Source of the DNA: an uncultured Collinsella sp.
Lineage (GTDB): Bacteria; Actinomycetota; Coriobacteriia; Coriobacteriales; Coriobacteriaceae
NCBI GenBank assembly: GCA_958421275.1
Contig: CATZLI010000004.1
Span: 211,091-275,090, forward strand
Length of the DNA stretch: 64,000 bases
Reading direction: 5' to 3'
A program made the translations under genes and the position numbers. The notes beneath the pieces are model-generated. The model worked only from the letters and a program-made list of their open reading frames with translations. It searched no databases and was not told the origin of the DNA. Of the stretch, positions 34,430-44,382 are shown piece by piece. Position 1 is the stretch's first letter. Each line of letters opens with the position of its first letter.

Positions 34430-35572
34430 GTGGTTAAGGCACTCAAGATTGAGATATTCCTGCTATGCATGATTGTTCTTATCGGGCTTGCCGCGCGAAG
34501 TCGTCGCTCCTTGTTCTCGAGCACCCTGCAGCTATTGTTTAGCATGCTTGGCTACACCTCTGCCGAGTACATATTATTCGATATGATCTGGACGCTTTCG
34601 GATGGTGCGGACGGCACGTTGGGTATTGCTGCCAACTGGATTTCCAACGCGGTTTCGTTTTCGCTCTTTGCCATCGCGTGTCTCATTTGGTTTATCTATT
34701 CCGAGACGATGCAGGGCTCTCGCCTTGTGACCTCGCGCTATAGGGTGGTGCTTGTAACGTTGCCTACGGCTCTGGTGGTCGTGCTGGCTTTTACCAGTTA
34801 CTGGACGCACGCCTTGTTCTATATCGATTCGCAGGGCGTGTATCGTCGCGGCTTTGCCTATATGATCCAGCCCATTGTCAGCTACTGTTACGTTATACAT
34901 ACGTCCCTGCATGCGTTTGTGCAATCTCGCAGGGTCGAGAGCCTGCAGACGAAGGCTATCTATCGAACCTTAGCATTTTTCGCCATTCCGGCCCTGGTGG
35001 GCGGTACCTTTCAGATCGTATACTCGGTGCCTGGCCTTTGTGTCGGCATAATGATTAGCATGTTGCTGCTCTACATTATCTGCCAGGAGCAGCTCGTCTC
35101 GACCGACCCGTTGACTGGCCTCAACAATCGCAACCGTTTTGAGACCTATATCCTGTCGCTCTTCTCAAATGTGGATCAGGCCGAAGATGTGTATCTGCTC
35201 ATGATGGACGCCGACGGCTTTAAGCAGATTAACGATCGCTATGGACATGTGGAGGGCGACCATGCTCTTCAGGTTATATCCGCTGCGCTCAAAGAGGTCT
35301 GCTCGGCGTCTGGTGGCTTTATCGCACGCTACGGTGGCGATGAGTTCGTGGTGCTCCAAAAGGCAGTGGCGGAACAGGATATCATGCATCTGTGCGCGAC
35401 AATCAACGACGAGCTCGCTCGTGCCGAGGTGCCGTATCTGTTGCGGATGTCCATCGGCTACGCACGGGTTGGCGATGGTGTCGATACCTGGCAAGACTTA
35501 CTTCGCGCTGCCGATGCGGAGCTCTACCGCGTCAAGGCCGAGAAAAAGAAAGCCGGCGTCCAGATACGCTAG
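34430..35572 (+). CDS. Membrane diguanylate cyclase (GGDEF)
   Basis: A 380-aa protein with about six or seven transmembrane helices (residues 1-205) followed by a GGDEF domain (about 210-380). It includes DPLTGLNNRNRF at the start, DADGFKQINDRYGHVEGD and the active motif RYGGDEF (about 299-305). These are the residues needed to make cyclic di-GMP from two GTP. The usual RxxD inhibitory site upstream of GGDEF is not evident, so product inhibition may be absent. The GTG at 34430 is chosen because GAAGGGA lies 9 nt before it; a TTG at 34412 would add six residues. No phosphodiesterase gene is in the window. Confidence 0.9.
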   Translation: MVKALKIEIFLLCMIVLIGLAARSRRSLFSSTLQLLFSMLGYTSAEYILFDMIWTLSDGADGTLGIAANWISNAVSFSLFAIACLIWFIYSETMQGSRLVTSRYRVVLVTLPTALVVVLAFTSYWTHALFYIDSQGVYRRGFAYMIQPIVSYCYVIHTSLHAFVQSRRVESLQTKAIYRTLAFFAIPALVGGTFQIVYSVPGLCVGIMISMLLLYIICQEQLVSTDPLTGLNNRNRFETYILSLFSNVDQAEDVYLLMMDADGFKQINDRYGHVEGDHALQVISAALKEVCSASGGFIARYGGDEFVVLQKAVAEQDIMHLCATINDELARAEVPYLLRMSIGYARVGDGVDTWQDLLRAADAELYRVKAEKKKAGVQIR

Positions 35573-35578
35573 AAAAAA

Positions 35579-35615
35579 GGGCGCACGACCGTTGCGATGG
35601 TCGTGCGTCCTTTTT
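35579..35615 (+). terminator. Terminator of the diguanylate cyclase gene
   Basis: GGGCGCACGACC pairs with GGTCGTGCGTCC (one G-T pair) across GTTGCGAT and is followed by five T residues. Confidence 0.85.
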
Positions 35616-35762
35616 GCGTTGGCGGGGGCCACCGGCCATAACGCCCAGGCGCGGTGCGGCAAGACGAGCGTCTGCCGCCGCGGCTCGGTACGAAATCAAC
35701 GAGAACCAGTGCACTCCATTAAGCTGAAGCGTGCGAACGCCCTCTCTAAAAAGGTGAGCTCG

Positions 35763-36698
35763 CTAGGCTTTTTTGGGTTTGTTGACGATGATGATGCCGC
35801 CGCAGACCAACAGCAGGGCAACGATGACGGTAACGGGGCTCGTGCCAGCGCCCTCACCGAGCAGCAGTGCGCTCAGCAGCACGCCAAAGACGGGGTTCAT
35901 AAACCCAAAGACCGAGACGCGGCTGACGGGGTTGACGGCAAGCAGGCGCGACCACAGCGAGTAGGCGACGGCGGAAATGAGTGCCATATAAATGATGAGC
36001 GCGATGGCGGGGGCAATCGCCGTGGGGGAGAACGAGCCGCCCATCAAAAACCCGATGGCGGTAAGGGCCAGGCCGCCGACCAAGAACTGCCACCCGGCAA
36101 GCAAAACGCCGTCGTGCTTGCGCGAGAAGATGCCGATCAGGCAGGTCGAAAGGGCACCCGCGACGGTGGAGGCCAGGATAAAGCCCTCGCCGTCGAGCGT
36201 AAAGCCAAAGGTGCCGTCCGCGCCCGAAAGGTTGACGAGCGCGACACCGGTAAAGCCCAGTACGCAGCCGAGTACCTTGGCCGCATTGAGCTTTTCGGTG
36301 CGAAACGCCAGGGCGGCAAAGAGGATAGCCAAGAAGTTGGCGCTGGCCTCGATGATGGAGCTCGACATAGCGCTTGCACGGGAGAGACCAAGGTAGAAAA
36401 AGAAGTACTGGCCGATGGTCTGGAAGAGCGACAAGATGCAGATGGGCTTGATATCGCGCGTTTGCGGAACGAGCGGTCGGCGCTGGGCCACGCTCATGCC
36501 AACAATGACCAGCATGCCGGCAAGGGTGAAGCGCAGACCCGCGAAGAGCAGCTGCGAGGCGCTGTCGTGCGCGGGAATGCCAAAGAGGCCGTAGCCGATC
36601 TTGATGCAGGGGAAGGCGGAGCCCCAGAGCGCGCAGCAAACGAGACAGCCCAGGATGAGTCCGGGCAGGGTGGCGAGATACGGCTTGCGGCTTTCCAT
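35763..36698 (-). CDS. EamA/DMT-family transporter
   Basis: A 311-aa protein with ten hydrophobic helices in two EamA repeats, each with the usual opening and GASANF/GFMNPVFG-type segments (LILGCLVCCALWGSAFP, SSIIEASANFLAILFAALAF, VSVFGFMNPVFGVLLSALLLGE). Members export metabolites or amino acids; the substrate is unknown. The ATG at 36698 follows AGGAAGG at good spacing. The longer frame adds 14 residues lacking a ribosome-binding site. It is the downstream neighbour of purL on the same strand, but a terminator lies between them. Confidence 0.88.
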   Translation of the reverse strand: MESRKPYLATLPGLILGCLVCCALWGSAFPCIKIGYGLFGIPAHDSASQLLFAGLRFTLAGMLVIVGMSVAQRRPLVPQTRDIKPICILSLFQTIGQYFFFYLGLSRASAMSSSIIEASANFLAILFAALAFRTEKLNAAKVLGCVLGFTGVALVNLSGADGTFGFTLDGEGFILASTVAGALSTCLIGIFSRKHDGVLLAGWQFLVGGLALTAIGFLMGGSFSPTAIAPAIALIIYMALISAVAYSLWSRLLAVNPVSRVSVFGFMNPVFGVLLSALLLGEGAGTSPVTVIVALLLVCGGIIIVNKPKKA

Positions 36699-36723
36699 GA
36701 TGTCCTTCCTACATGCGCGAAGC

Positions 36724-36760
36724 AAAAAAGAACCCGCCACCGGATGTGTCGGTGGCGGGT
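36724..36760 (-). terminator. Terminator of purL
   Basis: On the minus strand ACCCGCCACC pairs with GGTGGCGGGT across GACACATCC, and the stem is followed by TTCTTTTTT. It lies about 38 bp after the purL stop. Confidence 0.85.
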
Positions 36761-36797
36761 GTTGTTACCCGAAGGGATTGTACCCGATGGGAAAGGT

Positions 36798-39700
36798 TTA
36801 GGCGAAGTAGGCTACGCCGCTCTCAAAGATCGGCATGAATTTGTCGCCGGGGACATGCTCGGGCACGTTGCGGTACAGGTTGTCGCCGCGACGCTCGGCA
36901 TGGCCCATCTTGCCCAGGACGCGGCCGTCGGGGCTCGTGATGCCCTCGATGGCGAGTGCAGAGCCGTTGGGATTGACGGAAAGATCCATGCTGGGCTTGC
37001 CGTCCTCGCCCACGTACTGCGTGGCGACCTGGCCGTTGGCGATAAGCTGGGCGAGTACCTCGTCGTTGGCGACAAAGCGGCCCTCGCCGTGGCTGATGGC
37101 GACGGTGTAGGGGTCGTCGAGGCTGCACTGCGACAGCCACGGGGACAGGTTGGACGAGATGCGGGTGCGCACCAGGCGGCTCTGATGGCGACCGATGGTG
37201 TTGAACGTCAGCGTGGGCGCATCGGGCGTGGCGTCGACGATGTCACCGTAGGGCACCAGGCCGAGCTTGATCAGGGCCTGGAAGCCGTTGCAGATGCCCA
37301 GCATCAGGCCGTCGCGGGCCTTGAGCAGGTCACGGACCGCCTCGGTGACCTCGGGAGCGCGGAAGAACGCCGTGATGAACTTGGCAGAGCCGTCGGGCTC
37401 GTCGCCGCCCGAGAAGCCGCCGGGGATCATGACGATCTGGCTTGCGCGGATGCGGCGGGCAAGCTCGTGGGTGCTCTCGGCGACGGCCTCGGGCGTGAGG
37501 TTGTTGATCACGAAGGTGTCGGCCTCGGCACCGGCGGCACGGAAGGCGCGGGCGCTGTCGTACTCGCAGTTGTTGCCGGGGAACACGGGGATGATCACGC
37601 GCGGGCGGGCGATCTTGGCGCCGCCGTACACGTGGATATCCTTGGCGCGGAAGTCGATGGCCTCGACCTCGGGGGTCTCGCCGGCGCTGCGGTAGGCGAA
37701 GACGCTCTCGATGCCGCTCTCCCAAGCCTCCTGGAGCTCGGCGAGCTCGATGACCTCGGAGCCGGTGTCGATGACATAGCCCTCGACGGTGGTACCCAGG
37801 GGCTCGACGACAACGCCGTCGGCGACCTTGGGCAGCTCGGCGTCCTCGGCGAGCTCGACGATAAAGCTGCCATAGAGCGGGGTGAAGAGGCTCTCCACGT
37901 CCACATCCTCGGCAAGCTCGATACCGATCTGGTTGCCGACACACATCTTAAAGAGGCTCTCGGCGCCGCAGCCGTAGCTGGGCGTGGAGACGGCCAGGGC
38001 GTCGCCGGTAGCAGTGAGCGCCTCGACGGCGTCAAACGCGGCGAGCAGCTGCTGGGCGTCGGGGCGGTAGTCCTCGCCGTAGGTAGCGGGGGCGATGCGG
38101 ACGACGCGGTGCGTCAGGCCCTTGAACTCAGGGGAGACGGCGCGCGCCGCGCGGCCCACGGCCACAGCGAAGCTGATTAGAGTCGGCGGAACGTTGAGCT
38201 CGCCGGCCTCGTCCTCAAACGAGCCGCTCATGGAATCCTTTCCACCGATGGCGCCGGCACCCAGGTCGACTTGGGCCATGAGGGCGCCCAGGACGGCTGC
38301 CGTGGGCTTGCCCCAGCGCTCGGCCTCGGTGCGCAGACGCTCGAAGTACTCCTGGAAGGAGAGGTAGGCGCGCTTGTGCTCAAAGCCGGCGGCAACGAGC
38401 TTGGCGATGGACTCGACCACGGACAGGTAGGCGCCCGCAAACTGGTCGGCTTCCATCAGGTAGGGGTTGAAGCCCCATGCCATGGCGCTTGCTGTGGTGG
38501 TCTCGCCGTCCACGGGGAATTTGGCGACCATGGCCGAGCTCGGGGTGAGCTGCGTCTTGCCGCCAAAGGGCATGAGCACGGTCGCGGCGCCGATGGTGGA
38601 GTCGAAGCGCTCGGAAAGGCCCTTGTTGGAAGCGACGTTGAGGTCGGTGACAAGCGAGGTCATGCGCTCGGCGAGCGTGGTGCCGGCCCAGCTGGGCTGC
38701 CACACGCTACGGGCGCACACGTGGGCGACCTGGTGCTTGGGTGCGCCGTTGGAGTTGAGGAACTCGCGGGACAGGTCGACAATGGCGACGCCGTTCCAAG
38801 CCATGCGCATGCGCGGCTCGGCGGTAACCTCGGCGATAACGGTCGCCTCCAGGTTCTCCTCGGCGGCGTAGCCCATGAACTCTTCGACGTCACTGTCGGC
38901 GACGGCGCAGGCCATACGCTCCTGGGACTCGGAAATAGCGAGCTCGGTGCCGTCCAGGCCGTCGTACTTCTTGGTCACGGTATCAAGGTCGACATACAGG
39001 CCGTCGGCAAGCTCGCCTACGGCGACCGAGACGCCGCCGGCGCCAAAGTCGTTGCAGCGCTTGATCAGGCGGCAGGCGTCGCCGCGGCGGAACAGACGCT
39101 GCAGCTTGCGCTCGACCGGGGCGTTGCCCTTCTGGACCTCGGCGCCCGAGGTTTCGATGGACTCGGTGTTCTGGGTCTTGGAGGAGCCGGTGGCACCGCC
39201 GATGCCGTCACGGCCGGTGCGGCCGCCCAGCAGGATGATCTTGTCGGTGGGGGCGGGGCACTCGCGGCGCACGTGGTTTGCCGGGGTAGCGCCCACGACG
39301 GCGCCAACCTCCATGCGCTTGGCCACGTAGCCGGGGTGATAGAGCTCGTTGACCTGGCCGGTGGCAAGGCCGATCTGGTTGCCGTAGCTGGAGTAGCCGG
39401 CGGCAGCGGTGGTTACGAGCTTGCGCTGCGGCAACTTGCCCTCGAGCGTCTCGGACACGGGGACGGTGGGGTCGCCGGCGCCGGTGACACGCATGGCCTG
39501 GTACACGTAGCTGCGGCCCGAGAGCGGGTCGCGGATGGCGCCGCCCACGCAAGTGGCGGCACCGCCGAAGGGCTCGATCTCGGTCGGGTGGTTGTGGGTC
39601 TCGTTCTTAAAGAGGAACAGCCAGTCCTGGTCCTCGCCGTCGACATCGACCTTCACCTTGACGGTGCAGGCGTTGATCTCCTCGGATTCGTCGACATCGG

Positions 39701-40544
39701 TCATGACGCCGGTCTTCTTGAGGTACTTGGCGCCGATGGTGCCCATGTCCATGAGGCAGACGGGCTTGGCGTCGCGACCGAGCTCGTGGCGCATCTCCAT
39801 GTAGCGGTCGAAGGCCTGCTGCACCACGGCGTCGTCGATCGTCACGTCGTCCAGGACGGTGCCGAAGGTGGTGTGGCGGCAGTGGTCGGACCAATAGGTG
39901 TCGATCACGCGGATCTCGGTGATGGTGGGGTCGCGATCCTCATCGCGGAAGTACTGCTGGCAGAAGGCGATGTCTGCCTCGTCCATGGCAAGGCCGCGAT
40001 CGGCGATAAAGGCGGCAAGGCCGGCCTCATCGAGCTCGCGGAAGCCGTCGAGCACCTCGACGGGCTGGGGCTCGGGGGTCTCCATGTACAGCGTCTCGGG
40101 CAGGTCGAGCGAGGCGATGCGCGCCTCGACGGGGTTCACCACGTAGTGCTTGATAGCCTCGATGGCGGCTTCGTCCAGAGCGCCCGAGATCATATAGACC
40201 TTGGCGGAGCGCACGGCGGGGCGCTCGCCCTGGCTGATGAGCTGCACGCACTCGCTGGCGGAGTCGGCGCGCTGGTCAAACTGGCCAGGCAGGAATTCGA
40301 CGGCAAAGACGGCGCCATCGCTTGCGGGGAGCTCGTCGTAGGTCACATCGACCTGGGGCTCGCTAAAGACGGTCGGCACGCAGGAGCGGAAAAGCTCCTC
40401 GTCGATGCCCTCGACGTCGTAGCGGTTGATGATCCTCAGGGCCTCGATGCCCTTGATGCCGAGAATTTCGGTCAGCTCGCCCTTGAGCTGCTGAGCCTCG
40501 ACGTCGAACCCGGGTTTCTTCTCCACGTAGATACGAGAGACCAT
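36798..40544 (-). CDS. purL: Phosphoribosylformylglycinamidine synthase, single-chain PurL
   Basis: A 1248-aa large-type FGAM synthetase, the fourth step of purine biosynthesis, using glutamine and ATP to convert FGAR to FGAM. The PurS-like N-terminus (about 1-90) is followed by two AIR-synthase-like ATPase halves. GGTGRDGIGGATGSSK-type and FNDFGAGGVS-type segments are recognisable, as are DQDWLFLFKNETHNHPTEI and GGKDSMSG. A class I glutaminase ends the protein (about 970-1248), with the nucleophile Cys in LGICNGFQ. Most Gram-positive bacteria split this into PurS, PurQ and PurL; the fused form occurs in several anaerobes. AGGAAGGCAGG precedes the ATG. No other pur gene lies nearby. Confidence 0.95.
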   Translation of the reverse strand: MVSRIYVEKKPGFDVEAQQLKGELTEILGIKGIEALRIINRYDVEGIDEELFRSCVPTVFSEPQVDVTYDELPASDGAVFAVEFLPGQFDQRADSASECVQLISQGERPAVRSAKVYMISGALDEAAIEAIKHYVVNPVEARIASLDLPETLYMETPEPQPVEVLDGFRELDEAGLAAFIADRGLAMDEADIAFCQQYFRDEDRDPTITEIRVIDTYWSDHCRHTTFGTVLDDVTIDDAVVQQAFDRYMEMRHELGRDAKPVCLMDMGTIGAKYLKKTGVMTDVDESEEINACTVKVKVDVDGEDQDWLFLFKNETHNHPTEIEPFGGAATCVGGAIRDPLSGRSYVYQAMRVTGAGDPTVPVSETLEGKLPQRKLVTTAAAGYSSYGNQIGLATGQVNELYHPGYVAKRMEVGAVVGATPANHVRRECPAPTDKIILLGGRTGRDGIGGATGSSKTQNTESIETSGAEVQKGNAPVERKLQRLFRRGDACRLIKRCNDFGAGGVSVAVGELADGLYVDLDTVTKKYDGLDGTELAISESQERMACAVADSDVEEFMGYAAEENLEATVIAEVTAEPRMRMAWNGVAIVDLSREFLNSNGAPKHQVAHVCARSVWQPSWAGTTLAERMTSLVTDLNVASNKGLSERFDSTIGAATVLMPFGGKTQLTPSSAMVAKFPVDGETTTASAMAWGFNPYLMEADQFAGAYLSVVESIAKLVAAGFEHKRAYLSFQEYFERLRTEAERWGKPTAAVLGALMAQVDLGAGAIGGKDSMSGSFEDEAGELNVPPTLISFAVAVGRAARAVSPEFKGLTHRVVRIAPATYGEDYRPDAQQLLAAFDAVEALTATGDALAVSTPSYGCGAESLFKMCVGNQIGIELAEDVDVESLFTPLYGSFIVELAEDAELPKVADGVVVEPLGTTVEGYVIDTGSEVIELAELQEAWESGIESVFAYRSAGETPEVEAIDFRAKDIHVYGGAKIARPRVIIPVFPGNNCEYDSARAFRAAGAEADTFVINNLTPEAVAESTHELARRIRASQIVMIPGGFSGGDEPDGSAKFITAFFRAPEVTEAVRDLLKARDGLMLGICNGFQALIKLGLVPYGDIVDATPDAPTLTFNTIGRHQSRLVRTRISSNLSPWLSQCSLDDPYTVAISHGEGRFVANDEVLAQLIANGQVATQYVGEDGKPSMDLSVNPNGSALAIEGITSPDGRVLGKMGHAERRGDNLYRNVPEHVPGDKFMPIFESGVAYFA

Positions 40545-40728
40545 TGGTTCCTGCCTTCCTGATCGGTTGGGCGTACGGTACGGTATGCGGCAGCGGTCGG
40601 TTTGCGGGGTCTGCCCTGCGGTCGCCTTGAGCCACATGTTTGTAAACCTCACTATGATACGACAGCTCGTGGCGCGTTGCGGACGGCGAGGGTGCTACAG
40701 TGAAGCGCAAACAAGAGAAAGGCATCAC

Positions 40729-42291
40729 ATGGCATTCGTTTCACTCGCCATCATCGCGCTCGTGGCCTTTGCAAGCCCCTTCATCGCCTCGGCGATTCCC
40801 GGAAAACCCGTTCCCGAGACGGTCTTTTTGCTCGTGCTCGGTGCGGTGCTGGGACCCCATATGCTCGGCGTCATCCATGTAGATGCTGAGGTCTCGCTTG
40901 TGTCCGAGCTGGGCCTGGCCTTTTTGTTCCTGCTTGCCGGCTTTGAGATCGACCCCAAGAGCATCACGGGCGTCGAGGGGCGCTACGGCTTGGCGACGTG
41001 GGTCGTCACGTTTGGTATCGCCTGGCTTGCCGTGCGCTTTACCCCGTGGTTCTCAGTCAGTCATTTCGACGGTATCGCCGTGACGCTTGCCCTCACTTCG
41101 ACGGCGCTCGGTACGCTCGTGCCCATCATGCGTGAGCGCTCGCTCACCGGCACGCGCGTGGGCGACTCGATTCTCGCGTATGGCACTTGGGGCGAGCTCG
41201 GTCCCGTGCTCGCCATGTCGGTGCTGCTGTCTGCCCGCACCGGCATCCAAACGCTTGTAATCCTTGGCTTGTTTGCGGTGGTCTGCGTGTTGCTGGCCGT
41301 GGTCCCGAGCCGCTCCAAGCGCGTCGGCAGCCGCTTCTTTGCGTTTGTCGAGGAACGCGCCGATACCACGTCGCAGACCTTCGTGCGCCTGACGGTGCTC
41401 ATCCTGGTCACGCTCGTGGCGTTCTCGGCCGTCTTTGATCTCGACATCGTGTTGGGTTCTTTTGCCGCCGGCTTTGTCTTGCGCTACATCATCCCCGAGG
41501 GCAACCATACGCTCGAGACCAAGCTCGATGGCCTGGCCTACGGCTTTTTGATTCCGGTATTCTTTACCGTATCGGGCGCAAAGATCGATCTGACGGCCGT
41601 GGCGTCGCGCCCGGGTCTGCTCGTAGGCTTTATCGTGGCGTTGTTGATTATTCGTGCCGTGCCCATTCTTATTTCCATGAGCATTTGTCCTGCGACGCGC
41701 GATGTGTCGGCGTATGGTCGCATTACCGTGGCCCTGTACTGCACCACGGCGCTGCCGATCATCGTTGCCGTGACGAGCGTTGCCGTCAACGCGGGCGCGC
41801 TGTCGCAAGACGTCGCATCGGTTATGGTCGCTGCCGGCGCCATCACGGTGTTCTTGATGCCGCTGCTCGCGCAGCTCTTCTACCGCGTGGTCGATGCAGC
41901 GCCGGTCACCGCCGTGGCAGAGGTTGCCGAGCATCCATCCGATGCGCTCGACATCCTGCGCGCCCACCACGACCTAGCGAGCTTGCTCGCGCGCGAGCAT
42001 GAGCTGCTGACTTCGCATGGCCATGGTCGCGTATTCGAGGGCCTGCCTACGCTCGATACGATTGCCGAGCGTCTTTCCGCCGAGGCGGCGAGCGGCCACA
42101 TCGATGCCCGCATCGTGGACGCTGCGCACCTGCTTGCCGATAAGACCTATGGAGACGAGGTCGACCCGTCCGAGCTGACTCCGCGCGAGCGTCGCCGCCT
42201 GGAGCGCGCCAAGCTCGCCGTGCGCGAATACCGCCGCCGCATGTTGGAGCTCTATGCGCGCGATGAAGCCCAGGACGACGACGGCAGGTAG
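40729..42291 (+). CDS. Kef/CPA2-type cation:proton antiporter
   Basis: A 520-aa antiporter. About twelve transmembrane helices (residues 1-385) include the conserved PETVFLLVLGAVLGPHMLG start, LAFLFLLAGFEIDP and the ion-binding region LGSFAAGFVLRYIIPEGNH, then FLIPVFFTVSGAKIDL. A cytoplasmic helical tail (about 395-520) follows in place of the usual TrkA-N (KTN) nucleotide-binding domain, so gating is probably different. It exchanges K+ or Na+ for protons. The ATG at 40729 begins the first helix and is preceded by GAGAAAGG. It is divergent from purL. Confidence 0.88.
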   Translation: MAFVSLAIIALVAFASPFIASAIPGKPVPETVFLLVLGAVLGPHMLGVIHVDAEVSLVSELGLAFLFLLAGFEIDPKSITGVEGRYGLATWVVTFGIAWLAVRFTPWFSVSHFDGIAVTLALTSTALGTLVPIMRERSLTGTRVGDSILAYGTWGELGPVLAMSVLLSARTGIQTLVILGLFAVVCVLLAVVPSRSKRVGSRFFAFVEERADTTSQTFVRLTVLILVTLVAFSAVFDLDIVLGSFAAGFVLRYIIPEGNHTLETKLDGLAYGFLIPVFFTVSGAKIDLTAVASRPGLLVGFIVALLIIRAVPILISMSICPATRDVSAYGRITVALYCTTALPIIVAVTSVAVNAGALSQDVASVMVAAGAITVFLMPLLAQLFYRVVDAAPVTAVAEVAEHPSDALDILRAHHDLASLLAREHELLTSHGHGRVFEGLPTLDTIAERLSAEAASGHIDARIVDAAHLLADKTYGDEVDPSELTPRERRRLERAKLAVREYRRRMLELYARDEAQDDDGR

Positions 42292-42365
42292 CCAACGCCG
42301 TCGCGGAAAATGCATCCCAGAATCCGCGCCCAGAATGGGACATAGTTTCTGAAAGAAGGCCCTGA

Positions 42366-42413
42366 GGGAAGCTGCGTCCCGTTCTGAGCTGAAATACCGG
42401 GACGCAGCTTCCC
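42366..42413. repeat. Long perfect intergenic hairpin
   Basis: GGGAAGCTGCGTCCC (42366-42380) pairs with GGGACGCAGCTTCCC (42399-42413), loop 18 nt, with no T-tract. A smaller CGCGGA/TCCGCG stem lies just upstream. It resembles the other GGGAC-containing hairpins in the window. Confidence 0.7.
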
Positions 42414-42426
42414 CTGCAAACAGAAC

Positions 42427-42466
42427 AAGGCGCGCTGCCTGCGGTTGATGCAGACAGCGCGCCTTT
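42427..42466. terminator. Bidirectional terminator between antiporter and hom
   Basis: AAGGCGCGCTG and CAGCGCGCCTT form an 11-bp stem, with the inner CTGC/GCAG also paired. TTTTGCG follows on the plus strand and TTGTT on the minus strand, serving convergent genes. Confidence 0.8.
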
Positions 42467-42500
42467 TGCGTTGGGCTTCGTTGAGGTTCGAAGTAGTGGA

Positions 42501-43844
42501 CTAGTTGGCCATGACGTCTTCGGTCCAAGCCTCAACGTCCTCGATGCGCAGGACGTTGGCGACCTCGGCCACACAGCCGACGTTGGCAAGCTCGGCCGCG
42601 GCAGCCTGGACGTCCTTCTCGAGCGCGCGATGCGTCAGGAAGATGACCGAGCAGGCATCGTTGACGCCCGACTTGCCGTCCTCGACCTGGTTGATGAGTG
42701 AGATCGAGATGTTGTGCTTGGCAAAGATGTCGACCGTCTCGGACAGGGCGCCCACGCGGTCGGCGACCTTCAGGCGCACATAGTACTTGGTCTGGAGCTC
42801 GTCCATGGGCTTAAAGGCGAGGTTGTGACCATAGGGCTCAATCTCGGGCAGTGGGGCCACGCCGCGGCTGATCTGCTCGGAGAGCGACAGGATATCGCCC
42901 ACGACGGCACTCGCGGTGGGGAAGGAGCCTGCGCCGGCACCGTAGAACATGGTCTCGCCCACGGCGTCGCCTACCACGTAGACGGCGTTCATGGCGCCGT
43001 TGACCTTGGCGAGCATATGGTCTGCCGGGATGAGCGTGGGATGCACGCGAACGTCGACGCCGGCGTCGGTGTTGCGGGCGATGCCCAGCAGCTTGATGGT
43101 GTAGCCGAGCTCGCGGGCCTGGGCGATATCCTCGGCACCGATGGTGCGGATGCCCTGCTGGTACACATCGTCGGTGGTAACGCGGGTGCCAAAGCCGATG
43201 GAGGCGAGGATGGCTGTCTTGCTGGCGGCATCGAAGCCGTCGACGTCGGCGGACGGGTCGGCCTCGGCATAGCCCTTTGCCTGTGCGTCGGCAAGTACGT
43301 CGGCGTAATCGGCGCCCTCGGCGTCCATGCGCGACAGGATGTAGTTGGTGGTGCCGTTGAGGATGCCGGCGATGGTCAGGATCTTGTTGCCTACCAGGTC
43401 GTGCTCAAGCGTGCTCACGATGGGGATGCCGCCGCCGCAGCTGGCCTCGCACTTAATCTGCACGCCGCACGCGCGCGCCTTCTCGGCAAGCGTCTCGACG
43501 TGACGGCCCAGCAGGGCCTTGTTGGCAGAGACGACGTGCTTGCCGTGCTCAAAGGCAGTGGTGAAGATCTCGGTTGCGGGATGCTCGCCGCCGATCAGCT
43601 CGACGACGATGTCGACGGCGGGGTCGGTTGCGACATCGTGCCAGTCACTCGTAAAGGCCTCGCGCTCAATGCCTGCTGCCTCGGCCTGCTCCCAAGCAAG
43701 CGCGCAGGCGCGGGTCAGCTTAAGGTCGATGCCGTAGGCTGCCAGGTACTCATCGTGGTGGCTCTTGATCAGACGGGCCACGCCGCCGCCGACGGTTCCC
43801 AGACCGATCAGACCGACGTTCACGGTGCGCATGGGTTCGCTCAT
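42501..43844 (-). CDS. hom: Homoserine dehydrogenase
   Basis: A 447-aa NAD(P)-dependent enzyme reducing aspartate semialdehyde to homoserine for Thr, Met and Ile. The N-terminal Rossmann loop is VGLIGLGTVGGGVARLI. NKALLGRH follows, and GILNGTTNYIL plus KGYAEADPSADVDGFDAA hold the substrate and catalytic residues. The C-terminal ACT domain (about 360-447, VRLKVADRVGALSETVDIF) is for feedback control by threonine. GAAGGAG precedes the ATG. It is monocistronic here, with no T-box or other leader recognised. Confidence 0.95.
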   Translation of the reverse strand: MSEPMRTVNVGLIGLGTVGGGVARLIKSHHDEYLAAYGIDLKLTRACALAWEQAEAAGIEREAFTSDWHDVATDPAVDIVVELIGGEHPATEIFTTAFEHGKHVVSANKALLGRHVETLAEKARACGVQIKCEASCGGGIPIVSTLEHDLVGNKILTIAGILNGTTNYILSRMDAEGADYADVLADAQAKGYAEADPSADVDGFDAASKTAILASIGFGTRVTTDDVYQQGIRTIGAEDIAQARELGYTIKLLGIARNTDAGVDVRVHPTLIPADHMLAKVNGAMNAVYVVGDAVGETMFYGAGAGSFPTASAVVGDILSLSEQISRGVAPLPEIEPYGHNLAFKPMDELQTKYYVRLKVADRVGALSETVDIFAKHNISISLINQVEDGKSGVNDACSVIFLTHRALEKDVQAAAAELANVGCVAEVANVLRIEDVEAWTEDVMAN

Positions 43845-44038
43845 AGATAGCTCCTTCGTGCATCTTATGGATGGATTAACCGCTTAAAGGTTGAGTGCAT
43901 TCTAGCGTGAAGTGCGGGCGCGTGCTTGCCTGGCAGCGGGAGCAGCACAAAACGCCACCCCCGAAACGCTGCGGAAACATTGGAAACACGCTCGCTACAA
44001 ACGGAACTCCGTAACAAACTGTCAACGTTTGCACCATA

Positions 44039-44382
44039 AGGTTTGCTTCACCGACCCCACCATGGGCACCAGCGCCGCGAAGTTCTTGGCCGAGAAGTAT
44101 ACGGACGCCAAGGTCGCCCTGTTCTACAACTCCGGCGATACGTACAGCTCGGGCGTTGCCGACGCCTTTGCCGAGCAGGCCAAGGCGTCCAAGCTTGATA
44201 TCGTTGATACCGAGACCTTTAAGGACGATTCTTCCACGAGCTTTACCAACCAGCTCACCAAGGCCATGCGCAAGATCAAGATCGAGGGCCTGACGGGCGA
44301 GCTGACGTGGAACGATGAGGGCCAAGTCGAAAAGCCCGCTACGGCCTATGTGATTCAGGACGGCAAGTACATCGCCGCCTAA
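44039..44382 (+). pseudogene. Decayed, internally deleted livJ copy
   Basis: The translation VCFTDPTMGTSAAKFLAEKY onward closely matches the middle of the intact livJ product encoded 0.6 kb downstream, up to TNQLTKA. It then jumps directly to KIKIEGLTGELTWNDEGQVEKPATAYV, matching the last 30 residues. The N-terminal half (signal, first lobe) and about 130 residues between the two matching blocks are gone. The internal junction falls at a shared CCAAGGC, present at both break points in the intact gene. Upstream of 44039 no homology to livJ is visible. The remaining frame is open but lacks a signal peptide and both binding lobes. Confidence 0.85.

Noticed and set aside
35241..38180. 979-aa plus-strand reading frame
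   Set aside because: It runs antisense through the EamA gene and purL and across two terminators; its composition is typical of a high-GC shadow and it has no recognisable domain.
38271..40562. 763-aa plus-strand reading frame
   Set aside because: Antisense to purL, with Gly/Ala/Leu/His-rich low-complexity translation as expected from the complementary strand of a GC-biased gene.
43912..44038. N-terminal extension of the livJ remnant as a real start
   Set aside because: The upstream codons have no homology to LivJ, no signal peptide and no ribosome-binding site; the homologous part begins at about 44039.
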